Shown here: in pieces, positions 30,642-39,854 of the stretch | Position numbering within the stretch: the first letter of the stretch is position 1 | Layout of the letters: every line of letters begins with the position of its first letter | Source: Shewanella ulleungensis | GTDB taxonomy: Bacteria; Pseudomonadota; Gammaproteobacteria; Enterobacterales; Shewanellaceae | Direction: 5' to 3' | Assembly: GCF_014648315.1 (NCBI RefSeq) | Contig: NZ_BMQW01000001.1 | Coordinates: forward strand, 310,001 to 374,000 | Length of the DNA: 64,000 bases | The notes under the pieces: model-generated | Databases searched by the model: none | What the model was told of the DNA's origin: nothing | The model's input: the letters and a program-made list of their open reading frames with translations, nothing else | Translations under genes and position numbers: made by a program

Positions 30642-31274
30642 GTGGATTTTATGCTTTATATCAAGTTCTTTTTAGGGCTGTTAGCGATTATCAATCCGGT
30701 AGGGTTATTGCCTGTATTTGTAAGTTTGACGAGTCATCAAACGGAAGTTGAACGCCAACATACCAATCGTGTAGCAAACTTTGCTGTAGTGGTCATTTTA
30801 TTGGTGACTATGATTGCCGGACAACATATTTTGAGTATGTTCAGTATTTCATTGTCTGCATTTCGTATCGCTGGTGGTAGCTTGATTTGTATTATTGCGA
30901 TGTCGATGTTGCAAGGTAAAATCAGTGAGGTAAAACGTAACCAAGAAGAAGATCGAGAGTCTTCTGGTATGGAGTCTGTTGCGGTAGTGCCATTAGCGTT
31001 ACCATTAATGGCCGGTCCTGGCGCGATTAGTTCTGTTATTGTATTTGCGGCTGAGCATAACCAAATGGTTAATTTCATTGGCATGTTTCTAACTATTTTA
31101 ACCTTAGGCATTGTAAGCTGGGCATTATTTCGCATGGCGCCGGTGTTATTTAAGTTTTTAGGTAAAACCGGTATTAACGTCATCACCCGTTTAATGGGGC
31201 TGCTGATGTTGTCATTAGGCATTGAAGTGATTTCAGCAGGCGTGAAAGGCTTGTTTCCAACCTTGGTTGGTTAG
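30642..31274 (+). CDS. MarC/YhgN-family integral membrane protein
   Basis: A 210-residue inner-membrane protein with six predicted helices. The N-terminal signature is FFLGLLAIINPVGLLPVFVSL; MAGPGAISSVIVFAAEH and the C-terminal ITRLMGLLMLSLGIEVISAGVKG repeat the family pattern. MarC proteins are annotated as possible small-molecule (NAAT-type) transporters, but function is unproven. I choose the GTG at 30642 because GAGGG lies 8 bases before it and it places the start exactly at the family N-terminus; the longer frame from 30525 adds a basic, non-membrane stretch. Confidence 0.85.
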   Translation: MDFMLYIKFFLGLLAIINPVGLLPVFVSLTSHQTEVERQHTNRVANFAVVVILLVTMIAGQHILSMFSISLSAFRIAGGSLICIIAMSMLQGKISEVKRNQEEDRESSGMESVAVVPLALPLMAGPGAISSVIVFAAEHNQMVNFIGMFLTILTLGIVSWALFRMAPVLFKFLGKTGINVITRLMGLLMLSLGIEVISAGVKGLFPTLVG

Positions 31275-31523
31275 ATTTTACTTAAGTTGCCGAGCATTTG
31301 TGCAAACGCTTGATAGTGGGGTGATTTAGCTTGACCCGCTATCGGCATTTGCGTAAAGTACGCCACGATTAACATCGCAGCTTATTGATTGACGTTAAAA
31401 GCAACAACAGTGTGATGCTTAACTCAATACACAGTGTTAATGATTAAATTTATAACGCGTGTTTTGTGTAAATGTAACAAATAAATGGATTTGAATATGT
31501 CATGTATTTGAATCCGACAAATT

Positions 31524-31613
31524 GGTGAGCTGGCTGAGTGGCTGAAGGCGCACGCCTGGAAAGTGTGTTTAGGTTAATCCCTAACGAGAGTTCGAATCTC
31601 TCGCTCACCGCCA
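31524..31613 (+). tRNA. tRNA-Ser (anticodon GGA)
   Basis: A 90-nt class II tRNA. The acceptor stem is GGTGAGC paired with GCTCACC, followed by discriminator G and an encoded CCA. The D-arm has GAGTGGCTGAAGG, the anticodon arm reads ACGCCTGGAAAGTGT (anticodon GGA, reads UCC/UCU), there is a long variable arm, and the T-arm holds GAGAGTTCGAATCTCTC. It closely resembles the enterobacterial serW/serX product. A strong terminator follows immediately. Confidence 0.96.
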
Positions 31614-31619
31614 TATATG

Positions 31620-31647
31620 AAAAAAGACGTCTTCGGACGTCTTTTTT
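31620..31647 (+). terminator. Terminator of the tRNA-Ser transcript
   Basis: Perfect 12-bp stem AAAAAAGACGTC / GACGTCTTTTTT with a TTCG tetraloop, seven bases after the CCA end. Confidence 0.92.
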
Positions 31648-31746
31648 CATTTCTAATAAGGGAATGTCACTCAAGTGTATTGACTGTTGAGTGGATGCTA
31701 TACTGATCCCACGCTTTTTTCTGTCCTATTATAGAGTACTCATTTC

Positions 31747-33063
31747 ATGCCATTTTCGACACTTGGATTACGCGACACTATTGTCAAAGCCTTAGCTGAA
31801 GTGGGTTATAGCAACCCAACGCCAATTCAACAACAAACCATACCGGTTATTTTACAAGGCAAAAACCTTCTTGCCGCTGCGCAAACCGGTACCGGTAAAA
31901 CGGCTAGTTTTGTGTTGCCAATATTAGAACGTTTAGCCGACACGCAAACTGACCGCAAAAAACGCATCCGAGCACTTATTTTAACGCCTACCCGTGAGCT
32001 TGCTGTACAGATCCAAAGTAACATTGTGGCCTATGCTAAGCATGTGGGTGTGAGCTCGTTTGTGATTTACGGCGGCGTTGATGAAAAGCCGCAAAAACAA
32101 GCTTTACTTGATGGTGTTGATATTTTAGTGGCAACCCCAGGGCGTTTACTTGATTTATATACACAGCGTGCCGTGCACTTTGACGAGTTAGAAGTATTAG
32201 TGCTTGACGAAGCTGACCGCATGTTAGACATGGGCTTTATTGAAGACATTAATAAAATTATCGATAAACTTCCATCAGAGCGCCAAAGTTTATTGTTTTC
32301 TGCAACGTTGTCGAACCAAGTTCGTGCACTGGCGAAAACCGCGATTCATCGCCCAGTTGAAATATCAGTTATTGCAGATAAAAACTCAGCGCCAAAAATA
32401 TCACAATGGTTAACCACGGTTGATAAAGACAAAAAGTCAGCATTATTAAGTCATTTGATTAAAACCGAGACCTGGGACCAAGCGCTAATTTTCATTGAAA
32501 CCAAACAAGGTGCAGCGAAATTAGTTAGCCAGTTAGAAAAACGCGACATCGAAGCTGAATGCATTCACAGTGGCCGAAGCCAGCCAGTACGTGAACAAAT
32601 TTTAGCCGACTTTAAGTCGGGTAAAATTAAATACCTTGTGGCAACGGGAATAGCGTCTCGCGGTATCGACATTGACGATTTATCACGGGTTATTAACTAC
32701 GACTTACCGTATCCTGCTGATGATTATATTCACCGTATCGGCCGTACAGGACGAGCTGGTGCCGCTGGTGAAGCGATATCGTTTGTATCCAAAGATGATT
32801 TTAAAAACTTATGCATGATTGAAAGCCGTCTAGGTCACTTGCTTGAGCGTAAAGTCATTGACGGATTTGAGCCTAATAAGCCTGTGCCAGAATCGATTTT
32901 AAATCACATGCCTAAAAGTCGTCAAAATAAACCTAAAACGCAGGATGAAAGACCGACATTAAGTTTAGGTAAATCTAAAAGTGACAACACAGACTTTAGA
33001 AAATCCAAAACCCAGAAAACACCTGTTAAGAAAGGGCCAAAACCTAATCCTTGGAATTTATAA
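31747..33063 (+). CDS. rhlE: DEAD-box ATP-dependent RNA helicase RhlE
   Basis: Unwinds RNA, probably in ribosome assembly or mRNA turnover. The 438-residue protein has the full motif set: Q-motif NPTPIQQQTIP, AQTGTGKTA, PTRELAVQI, TPGRLLD, DEADRMLDMGF, SATLS, IASRGIDI and HRIGRTGRAG. The last 50 residues are Lys/Pro-rich and basic, as in RhlE tails that bind RNA. Monocistronic. SrmB and DbpA are less likely given the short N-terminus and RhlE-like DMGFIEDI segment. Confidence 0.9.
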   Translation: MPFSTLGLRDTIVKALAEVGYSNPTPIQQQTIPVILQGKNLLAAAQTGTGKTASFVLPILERLADTQTDRKKRIRALILTPTRELAVQIQSNIVAYAKHVGVSSFVIYGGVDEKPQKQALLDGVDILVATPGRLLDLYTQRAVHFDELEVLVLDEADRMLDMGFIEDINKIIDKLPSERQSLLFSATLSNQVRALAKTAIHRPVEISVIADKNSAPKISQWLTTVDKDKKSALLSHLIKTETWDQALIFIETKQGAAKLVSQLEKRDIEAECIHSGRSQPVREQILADFKSGKIKYLVATGIASRGIDIDDLSRVINYDLPYPADDYIHRIGRTGRAGAAGEAISFVSKDDFKNLCMIESRLGHLLERKVIDGFEPNKPVPESILNHMPKSRQNKPKTQDERPTLSLGKSKSDNTDFRKSKTQKTPVKKGPKPNPWNL

Positions 33064-33881
33064 GTTTATTGCTTATTACAAATTGTCTAAACGTCTGCAG
33101 GCTTAGCGCTTATATATTAAGCGCTTTATCCAAATCACAACAACAGCTAACGAATCGCTTTTTTGAAGAAGGCAAGGGCAGTTATCTGCCAGTAATACAT
33201 GTAGTGCTGGCAGATAATCTTCAAAGCACATTTTTTGTTAGGTTAAGTTTCACCATCTAAGTTAGTGGTAACGTGATAGGAAAATCGATTTCAAGCCAGC
33301 GAGTTTGACTGAGAAATCAAATTTGGCTTTGTCGCTCATGGTTGATATTTCGTCAAACACGGTTGGAGTGTCAAAAGGGGAAAAGATTTCAACAACGTTA
33401 CATCATGCACTCGCTTGATGGTCATAAACATTGCACCTACCACAACAATACGTACGACATTATCGATAATGACTTCATCGATGCAGCACTGCATATCATC
33501 GTGCTCCGGTATAGTATGCACATCAACATTATGATCTTCATCCCTATGTTGCATGATTTTTTTTCTTATCTCTGTGATAGCCTTTTTTTAACCGTTTAGG
33601 AGCAGTCTAATGTGGCCCGATTGCATGTTGCCTCCACTGATAGGTACACACAATATGGTAGACAATAAAATAATGAGTGAATGACTAAAAGCGTCAGGAT
33701 ATAAGTGTAATTTTATGTCACAAAAGATGTCTAGTTGCTGCAAATAGTAAACGAACATGGTTAACTATATACATTGTAAAAATCATTTTTAAGCTTCAAC
33801 GTTAACTCGATTGCTAACGTTAATACACAACGATTAAATACCAACCAAAAAATACAAAAACGATAAATTTAGGGATATAAA
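33064..33881. other. 818-bp region without a credible gene
   Basis: Only short overlapping frames on both strands without ribosome sites or family similarity (for example 33342-33599). It contains an AGCGCTTA/TAAGCGCT hairpin at 33105-33125, possibly the weak rhlE terminator, and the longer hairpin at 33182-33217. May be decayed sequence or hold a small RNA. Confidence 0.55.
33182..33217. repeat. Inverted repeat (hairpin) without T-run
   Basis: Perfect 11-bp arms TTATCTGCCAG / CTGGCAGATAA around a 14-nt loop. No poly-T follows, so it is not a standard terminator. Confidence 0.55.
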
Positions 33882-35681
33882 ATGAATAAAGCATTATTGC
33901 CTTTGGCTGTCTCTTTTGCACTAGCAAGTTTGCTAGGCTGTAGCGACAATCAAACGAGTGTAGCAACAGAACAAACCACAGCACCAAAAGACGTTACAAC
34001 ACCAGTCGCAGCGGTAAAATTAAACTTTAATGATTATTCACAGCAGTTTATTGATGAGCTTTGGACCCTGTCGCCGACATGGGCGCTTTACAGTGGTAAA
34101 CACGTTAATGATGGTTACCTCGAAATCCCAAATCAACAGAGCCGTGACAATACATTAGCCTTCGTTGATAAACAGCAAACAGCACTTGCACAATTTGACC
34201 CTCTGACTTTAACGGCGAATCAACAGATTGATTATAAATTGCTGGTTAATTTAGTCGAGTCGATGAAATGGGATGTACAACGTTTTAAAAGCTGGCAATG
34301 GGATCCGTCTAATTACAATGTGTCAGGTGGCTTTGCCCAAATCATTAACGAAGATTTTGCACCTCTTGATGAACGTTTAATATCAGTAATTGCCCGATTA
34401 GAAAATGTACCAGCATACTATGAAGCAGCAAGATCCAACATTAGCGATCCAACACTTGAACACACGCAATTAGCCATCATGCAAAACCAAGGTGCATTTT
34501 CAGTATTGTCAGATGCGCTCGTTAAACAAGTGGCAGGCTCAGGTCTAACGGCTGAACAAAAATCATTGTTTACCACGCGCTTTAACGCGGCGACTGCTGC
34601 AATAACACAGCACATTGAATGGTTAACTGCACTTGAAGTCAAACTGACTAAAGACGGTGCGCGTGATTTCCGAATTGGTGAAACCTTATACGAAGAAAAA
34701 TTTGCCTTTGATATTCAGTCAGGCATGACAGCAAAACAGCTATACGACAAAGCGGTTGCAGATAAAAATCAAATCCAGCAAGAAATGGCCAAAATCACCA
34801 CGAAAATTTGGTCTAAATATATCGAAACGCCACAACCTGCAGATGACAAATTAGCCATTCGTCAATTAATCGATGTGTTATCGGCTAAACATGTTAAACG
34901 CGAAGACTTTGTAGAGGAAGTGCGTAAACAAATCCCTGAGCTGATTAAGTTTGTTAACGACAAGCAGTTAGTTACCCTTGATCCTAAAAAGCCGTTAATT
35001 GTGCGTGAAACACCAGAGTACATGCGCGGTTTTGCTGGGGCGTCAATCAGTGCACCAGGGCCTTACGACCAAGGCGGAAATACTTACTACAATGTCTCGC
35101 CGTTGGATGGCATGAGTGATGAATCGGCTGAAAGCTATTTACGTGAATACAATCACTGGATTTTACAGGTGCTTAATATTCATGAGGCTATTCCTGGCCA
35201 TTACACTCAGCTCGTGTATTCAAACCAATCTCCAAGCCTTGTAAAAAGTTTATTTGGTAACGGGGCGATGATAGAAGGTTGGGCTGTATACACTGAGCGC
35301 ATGATGCTAGAAGAGGGGTATGGCGATTTTGAACCTGAAATGTGGTTGATGTATTACAAGTGGAATCTACGTGTTATTTGCAACACAATTCTTGATTACA
35401 GCATCCAAGTGAATGGTATGGGCGAACAAGACGTGATTAATTTACTTGAAAACGAAGCGTTCCAACAACGCGCTGAAGCTGAAGGTAAATGGCGCCGTGC
35501 AACATTAAGTCAGGTACAGTTAACGAGCTACTATGCCGGCTATCGAGAAATTTATGATTTCCGTGAGCAACAAAAAGCCAAGTTAGGCGATGATTTTGAC
35601 TTAAAAGAGTTCCATGAAACATTTTTAAGTTATGGCAGTGCGCCAGTGAAGTTTATTAAGCAACTAATGACCGAAAAATAA
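33882..35681 (+). CDS. DUF885 family lipoprotein, putative metallopeptidase
   Basis: A 599-residue protein with a lipobox (SFALASLLGC, Cys about residue 20), hence probably a membrane-anchored lipoprotein. The DUF885 domain covers nearly all of it. It has an HEXXH-like zinc motif, HEAIPGHYTQ, and further conserved segments ESYLREYN, EGWAVYTERMMLEEGYG and RAEAEGKWRRATLSQ. Members are predicted metallopeptidases, a few shown to have peptidase activity; the substrate is unknown. AGGG precedes the start. Single gene with its own terminator. Confidence 0.85.
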   Translation: MNKALLPLAVSFALASLLGCSDNQTSVATEQTTAPKDVTTPVAAVKLNFNDYSQQFIDELWTLSPTWALYSGKHVNDGYLEIPNQQSRDNTLAFVDKQQTALAQFDPLTLTANQQIDYKLLVNLVESMKWDVQRFKSWQWDPSNYNVSGGFAQIINEDFAPLDERLISVIARLENVPAYYEAARSNISDPTLEHTQLAIMQNQGAFSVLSDALVKQVAGSGLTAEQKSLFTTRFNAATAAITQHIEWLTALEVKLTKDGARDFRIGETLYEEKFAFDIQSGMTAKQLYDKAVADKNQIQQEMAKITTKIWSKYIETPQPADDKLAIRQLIDVLSAKHVKREDFVEEVRKQIPELIKFVNDKQLVTLDPKKPLIVRETPEYMRGFAGASISAPGPYDQGGNTYYNVSPLDGMSDESAESYLREYNHWILQVLNIHEAIPGHYTQLVYSNQSPSLVKSLFGNGAMIEGWAVYTERMMLEEGYGDFEPEMWLMYYKWNLRVICNTILDYSIQVNGMGEQDVINLLENEAFQQRAEAEGKWRRATLSQVQLTSYYAGYREIYDFREQQKAKLGDDFDLKEFHETFLSYGSAPVKFIKQLMTEK

Positions 35682-35707
35682 CCATCAGGGTTGTCACTAG
35701 TATTAAC

Positions 35708-35738
35708 AAAATGGTCTGAATATTCAGGCCATTTTTTA
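35708..35738 (+). terminator. Terminator after the DUF885 gene
   Basis: 13-bp stem AAAATGGTCTGAA / TTCAGGCCATTTT (one G-T pair) with a 2-nt apex, followed by T residues. Confidence 0.82.
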
Positions 35739-35840
35739 TTCTTGAATAAAAGAATGACTATAATTGTGACACAGGAATATAGTCAGTTGTTAACTATTGT
35801 GATAATCTAAATAGAAATCGTTATCATTAAGTGGTTGGGC

Positions 35841-36500
35841 ATGAAACACATTCTATTAATTGACTTACATTCTGCAGCTCATGAGTTATTTCATCAACTT
35901 ACAGCTCAAGGGTACTATGTTCATCAAGTCGATAATGCCTTCGACGCGCTGATCAAAATGGAAACAATAGCCTTAGAAGCCATACTACTTGATTTTGCTG
36001 TCCCTAAAATGGATTCATTTTGGTTATTGGTGGCGCGACAAGCCCCGACACCTATCATTGTCATTGCTGATGAAAACAATGAGCTTGAACGCATAAATGC
36101 CCTTGAGTTAGGCGCGGATGATTATTTAAGCCAACCCGTGAATGTCCGAGAGTTACAACTTCGCCTTAATGTGCTCAAACGTCGTTCGCAACCTGCAATT
36201 AATGAAGTCCAACTTGATCACATTAGCTTTGAAGACGAGACCTATACAGTCAAATTAGTAGATAAATCTTTAGTATTAACGCAAACCGAATATCGCTTGT
36301 TTAAGTATTTATTTGAGCATCAAGGTAAAGTAGTCACAAAAGCTGAACTACAAGAACGTGTATTACACAAAGAACATGGCAGGTTTGATCGTAATTTAGA
36401 CATGCACATCAGTAATACCAGGCGTAAGTTAGTCAAAGGTAATTTGCCAAGAGAAATGATCAATACTGTTCGCGGTCAAGGGTACTGCTTTAGTTTTTAA
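35841..36500 (+). CDS. Orphan OmpR-family response regulator with degenerate receiver
   Basis: A 219-residue two-domain regulator. The receiver (residues 1-115) keeps the phosphoacceptor Asp51 (AILLDFAVP), but the second residue of the acidic pair is Leu (D8-L9), the conserved Thr/Ser is Ala76 and the conserved Lys is Gln98 (YLSQPVN). The C-terminal winged helix (TQTEYRLFKYLFEH through MHISNTRRKL and INTVRGQGYCF) is typical of OmpR/PhoB. No histidine kinase lies next to it. It probably works without phosphorylation, or in a non-canonical way. The ATG at 35841 is used; the TTG at 35835 would add two residues. Confidence 0.88.
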   Translation: MKHILLIDLHSAAHELFHQLTAQGYYVHQVDNAFDALIKMETIALEAILLDFAVPKMDSFWLLVARQAPTPIIVIADENNELERINALELGADDYLSQPVNVRELQLRLNVLKRRSQPAINEVQLDHISFEDETYTVKLVDKSLVLTQTEYRLFKYLFEHQGKVVTKAELQERVLHKEHGRFDRNLDMHISNTRRKLVKGNLPREMINTVRGQGYCFSF

Positions 36501-36796
36501 AAGGTTCACACCAATAGCCGCATTTGATAAGCTATGGCGCATAAAATAAGGCATCGAAATGCCTAAATAACCTGAACGCGGAATAATAAACGCCTTTCAA
36601 ACAGCCTTTGCTCTGCTAACTACGTTGAATCGACTCACAATGGACAAGCTATTGATGCGTCAATTCGTCTTATTAGCATAACAAAAGACAAGCTTGAAAG
36701 TTATGTTGGTTAACATGCTGATTTTAAATAGCAGAAGTCATCCTTTATTCCGAGTACAGGTTAAATAAAAGCGTAAGCAAATTAAAGGAAATTCCA
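36501..36796. other. Intergenic region with no recognised feature
   Basis: About 300 bp between the response regulator and the M14 peptidase. No gene, terminator or operator is evident. Composition is less AT-rich than neighbouring spacers, so it may hold a dispersed repeat, but no second copy occurs in this window. Confidence 0.4.
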
Positions 36797-37921
36797 ATGC
36801 GGATCAGTGCAAATTTTGACGGTGGCAATATTAATGTCATCAATATCGACAAACACGATGACATTCAACTAGCAATTCGTCCTGACTCTGGTGATGAATT
36901 CTATCAATGGTTTAATTTCCGTTTAGAAGGTGAAGTTGGTCAAACTTACACCTTAAATATCCTTAACGCAGGTACCGCATCTTACCCAAAAGGTTGGGAA
37001 GATTATCAAGCCGTGGCCAGCTACGACCGTCAAACCTGGTTTAGACTGCCAACTCAATATGAAAATGGCGTACTGACCATACAAGCAGAGCTAGATTGTG
37101 AAGCAATGCAAATTGCATACTTTGCACCATACAGCTACGAACGCCACCTAGACTTAATTAGTGAAGCGCAATTACATCCATCAGTGAGTCTTGAACATTT
37201 AGGGTTAACCTTAGATGGCCGTGATATGACTCTGCTTAAAATTGGTGATGGTGACACCGACAAGAAAAATATTTGGATTACGGCACGTCAGCATCCTGGT
37301 GAAACTATGGCCGAATGGCTAGTGGAAGGTTTATTAAACCGTTTGTTAGACGGTGATTGCCCAACGTCTAAAGCCCTATTAGACAAAGCAAATTTCTATA
37401 TTGTACCGAATATGAATCCAGATGGTAGCGCGCGTGGCCATTTGCGTACCAATGCTGTTGGCACCAATTTAAACCGTGAATGGCAAACACCTAGCTTAGA
37501 AAAAAGCCCAGAAGTGTATTATGTTGTGAACAAAATGCAGCAAACTGGCGTAGATCTATTTTACGATGTGCATGGTGACGAAGGTTTGCCATATGTATTT
37601 TTGGCTGGTTGTGAAGGTGTGCCAAATTACAATGATAAAATGGCCGCATTACAACAACAGTTTGTCAGTGCATTAACTATTGCCAGTGCGGATTTCCAAA
37701 CTGAATTTGGTTATGACAAAGATGAGCCAGGTAAAGCTAATTTAACCGTTGGCTCCAACTGGGTTGCGAATACATTCTCATGCTTATCTAATACATTAGA
37801 AATGCCTTTTAAAGACAATGCAAACCTTGCAGATCCATTTGTTGGTTGGTCTCCAGAGCGCAGTATTTATTTAGGTGAAGCTTCATTGATAGCCATGCTT
37901 ACTGTGGTTGATAGCTTATAA
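36797..37921 (+). CDS. M14-family zinc carboxypeptidase (cytosolic CCP-like)
   Basis: A 374-residue protein without a signal peptide. An N-terminal beta-sandwich (residues 1-125) precedes the carboxypeptidase domain. Zinc ligands are visible in RQHPGETMAEW (His, Glu) and DVHGDEG (His). Substrate binding residues sit in NPDGSARGHLRTNAVGTNLNREW, and the catalytic Glu is probably in NTLEMPFKDN. The N-domain plus these motifs match bacterial relatives of cytosolic carboxypeptidases (Nna1/AGBL type). The natural substrate in bacteria is unknown. GGAAATTCC precedes the ATG. Confidence 0.87.
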   Translation: MRISANFDGGNINVINIDKHDDIQLAIRPDSGDEFYQWFNFRLEGEVGQTYTLNILNAGTASYPKGWEDYQAVASYDRQTWFRLPTQYENGVLTIQAELDCEAMQIAYFAPYSYERHLDLISEAQLHPSVSLEHLGLTLDGRDMTLLKIGDGDTDKKNIWITARQHPGETMAEWLVEGLLNRLLDGDCPTSKALLDKANFYIVPNMNPDGSARGHLRTNAVGTNLNREWQTPSLEKSPEVYYVVNKMQQTGVDLFYDVHGDEGLPYVFLAGCEGVPNYNDKMAALQQQFVSALTIASADFQTEFGYDKDEPGKANLTVGSNWVANTFSCLSNTLEMPFKDNANLADPFVGWSPERSIYLGEASLIAMLTVVDSL

Positions 37922-37954
37922 TTTTTAATTTGAACTCAGCAGGAACGGTATAAC

Positions 37955-38272
37955 ATGGCGCTAGTTGCTTGCCCTAAATGTCAGAAACGTATTTCCAGTC
38001 AAGCTAAACAATGCACACATTGTAAAACTGACTTGTCTGGTAACACGCAATCTTTGTCTGTTATTAGTCATATAGAGCGTTCAAACAGTTTAATGAACCA
38101 AAGTTTTATCTATTTGACCTTGTTTATTGCAGGTGTAGTGGTGTGGTTTTGGGGCGGCGAACCTGCTCAAGGTGTCACCTTATACATAGCAGTGGCAAGC
38201 TTTGTTGCAGGATTTACAGGGTACTTGATCACTCGGATCAGAATTGTGTTACATAAACGGAAATCAGTATGA
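37955..38272 (+). CDS. Zinc-ribbon membrane protein
   Basis: A 105-residue protein with an N-terminal zinc ribbon of two CxxC pairs (CPKCQKRISSQAKQCTHC) and two transmembrane helices (about 50-66 and 73-93), ending in basic residues. AGGAAC precedes the start. Its stop overlaps the next gene by 4 bp (ATGA), so the two are translationally coupled. Function unknown. Confidence 0.75.
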   Translation: MALVACPKCQKRISSQAKQCTHCKTDLSGNTQSLSVISHIERSNSLMNQSFIYLTLFIAGVVVWFWGGEPAQGVTLYIAVASFVAGFTGYLITRIRIVLHKRKSV

Positions 38273-38550
38273 ACGATATCAATAAAGTCATCGATGAAAT
38301 GCCAGATGAAGTGTACCAGCGTTTATTGTCTGCCACTGAATTAGGCAAGTGGGAAGACGGTACTGTGTTGACCGAGCAGCAGCGCGAATCAACCTTGCAA
38401 GTAGTGATGATGTATCAAGCGCGTAAGTTGAATCAAACAGAGCACTTTACCATTGCATCAGGTGGTAACATTAATGAATTGTCTAAAACTGAATTGAAAA
38501 AGCAGTTTAAAGGCGAAGCAATTGCTGAGTTTAAAGAAGCAGACCTTTAA
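38269..38550 (+). CDS. yeaC: YeaC family protein (DUF1315)
   Basis: A 93-residue cytoplasmic protein matching Escherichia coli YeaC in length and wording (PDEVYQRLLSATELGKWEDG, then LTEQQRESTLQVVMMYQAR). The function of DUF1315 is not known. It overlaps the zinc-ribbon gene by 4 bp and converges on ansA; a perfect terminator separates them. In enterobacteria yeaC and ansA also lie in the same chromosomal neighbourhood. Confidence 0.85.
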   Translation: MNDINKVIDEMPDEVYQRLLSATELGKWEDGTVLTEQQRESTLQVVMMYQARKLNQTEHFTIASGGNINELSKTELKKQFKGEAIAEFKEADL

Positions 38551-38619
38551 TCTATTCATTGATAGAATCTGATTCATTATGTGTAAACATTAATTATACT
38601 ATTTGAGTGAATTTAATTG

Positions 38620-38653
38620 ATAAAAATGCGAACCATTAGGTTCGCATTTTTAT
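38620..38653. terminator. Bidirectional terminator between yeaC and ansA
   Basis: Perfect 15-bp stem ATAAAAATGCGAACC / GGTTCGCATTTTTAT with an ATTA loop, A-rich on one side and T-rich on the other. Confidence 0.92.
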
Positions 38654-38685
38654 TTGTTTAAGCACTGAAAATAAAGTATTTATTT

Positions 38686-39699
38686 TTAATACTCGGTCAG
38701 TTCACCAATAAGATTTTGTTGCATACGTTGCTTTATTTGATTTGGTGTCAAACCAATTGATAGCAAATAATGCAATTTTGCGAGTGCCGCTTCAATCGTC
38801 ATATCTGATCCGCTAATTACCCCAGCTTGTGCTAGTGCATTACCCGTCGCATAACCGCCCATATTCACTTTACCCTGAAAACATTGAGTTAGGTTAACTA
38901 ATACAATGCCGCGCTCATCAGCCTGTTTTAGCGTCTCTAACAGTTGTTTATCTTGTGGAGCATTACCAACACCAAAGGTGAGCAAGATTAAAGCTTTAAC
39001 GGGTTGCTGCAAAATGTTGATAAAGATTTCGGTTGAAATACCAGGGTATAAGGTCACCACACCTACTGGTTGCGGGCTAATGGTTACCACCTCTAGAGGT
39101 TGCTCAGTTGGCGCACTGATTTTACCTGCTTTAAGATTAATTTTTATGCCTGCTTCTAACAATATTGGAAAATTAGGCGATGCAAAGGCATCAAAACCAT
39201 CGGCATGTGCCTTAGTTGAGCGGTTACCACGGAATAATTTATTATTAAAAAATAAGCATACTTCGGCCACTGGGTAATTAGCGGCAATGTATAACGAATT
39301 TAACAAGTTAGTTTGTCCGTCTGAGCGTAATTGAGCTAATGGAATTTGTGAGCCCGTCACAATCACTGGCTTGGACAAACCTTGTAACATAAAGGACAGG
39401 GCAGATGCGGTATATGCCATGGTGTCTGTACCATGCAAAATCACAAAGCCATCGTAATCATCGTAGTTGGCCTGAATATCATTGGCAATCATTTGCCAAT
39501 CTGGTGGCGCCATGTTTGACGAGTCGATTAACGGGCAGTATTCATGGATAACAAAATTAGGCATTTCATCATGATAAAACTCAGGCATAGATTGAACACA
39601 ATCTGTTAAAAAGCCGGCAACTGGGACGAAACCATTCGCGGTTTTTTGCATGCCAATAGTACCGCCAGTATAAGCAACATAAATCGAGCGTTTTGTCAT
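38686..39699 (-). CDS. ansA: Cytoplasmic L-asparaginase I
   Basis: Hydrolyses asparagine to aspartate and ammonia. The 337-residue protein matches E. coli AnsA throughout. It shows the first catalytic Thr in IYVAYTGGTIGMQ, the second in VILHGTDTMAYTASAL, and allosteric-region segments FFNNKLFRGNRSTKAHADGFDAF and GVGNAPQ. The start at 39699 (MTKRSIYVAY) is chosen by that alignment; an ATG at 39750 would add 17 residues without family support. No signal peptide, so it is type I rather than periplasmic AnsB. It follows sppA on the same strand, after a terminator. Confidence 0.94.
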   Translation of the reverse strand: MTKRSIYVAYTGGTIGMQKTANGFVPVAGFLTDCVQSMPEFYHDEMPNFVIHEYCPLIDSSNMAPPDWQMIANDIQANYDDYDGFVILHGTDTMAYTASALSFMLQGLSKPVIVTGSQIPLAQLRSDGQTNLLNSLYIAANYPVAEVCLFFNNKLFRGNRSTKAHADGFDAFASPNFPILLEAGIKINLKAGKISAPTEQPLEVVTISPQPVGVVTLYPGISTEIFINILQQPVKALILLTFGVGNAPQDKQLLETLKQADERGIVLVNLTQCFQGKVNMGGYATGNALAQAGVISGSDMTIEAALAKLHYLLSIGLTPNQIKQRMQQNLIGELTEY

Positions 39700-39771
39700 G
39701 AAATTTTGACTCAAATAAAGTAACCATTGAAGATATCGCAAATTATACAAGTTTATTTAACGATCCCCAAT

Positions 39772-39799
39772 AAAAAAGCCTGCAAAGCAGGCTTTTTTT
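39772..39799 (-). terminator. Terminator downstream of sppA
   Basis: 12-bp perfect stem AAAAAAGCCTGC / GCAGGCTTTTTT with an AAA loop; reads as a terminator in both directions. Confidence 0.9.
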
Positions 39800-39854
39800 G
39801 AATAATCTTCATCTTATGCAGCTCGATGGCTTTGCAAAAGGTGTTTAGTGGCGA

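Noticed and set aside
30737..31222. 161-codon minus-strand frame inside the MarC-family gene
   Set aside because: Antisense shadow of a membrane protein gene, no ribosome site.
33342..33599. 85-codon open frame, mirrored by one on the other strand
   Set aside because: No ribosome site and no family resemblance; overlapping frames on both strands are expected by chance in such sequence.
35821..35841. Fur-box-like sequence before the response regulator (GTTATCATTAA)
   Set aside because: Only about 10 of 14 informative positions match, too weak in AT-rich sequence.
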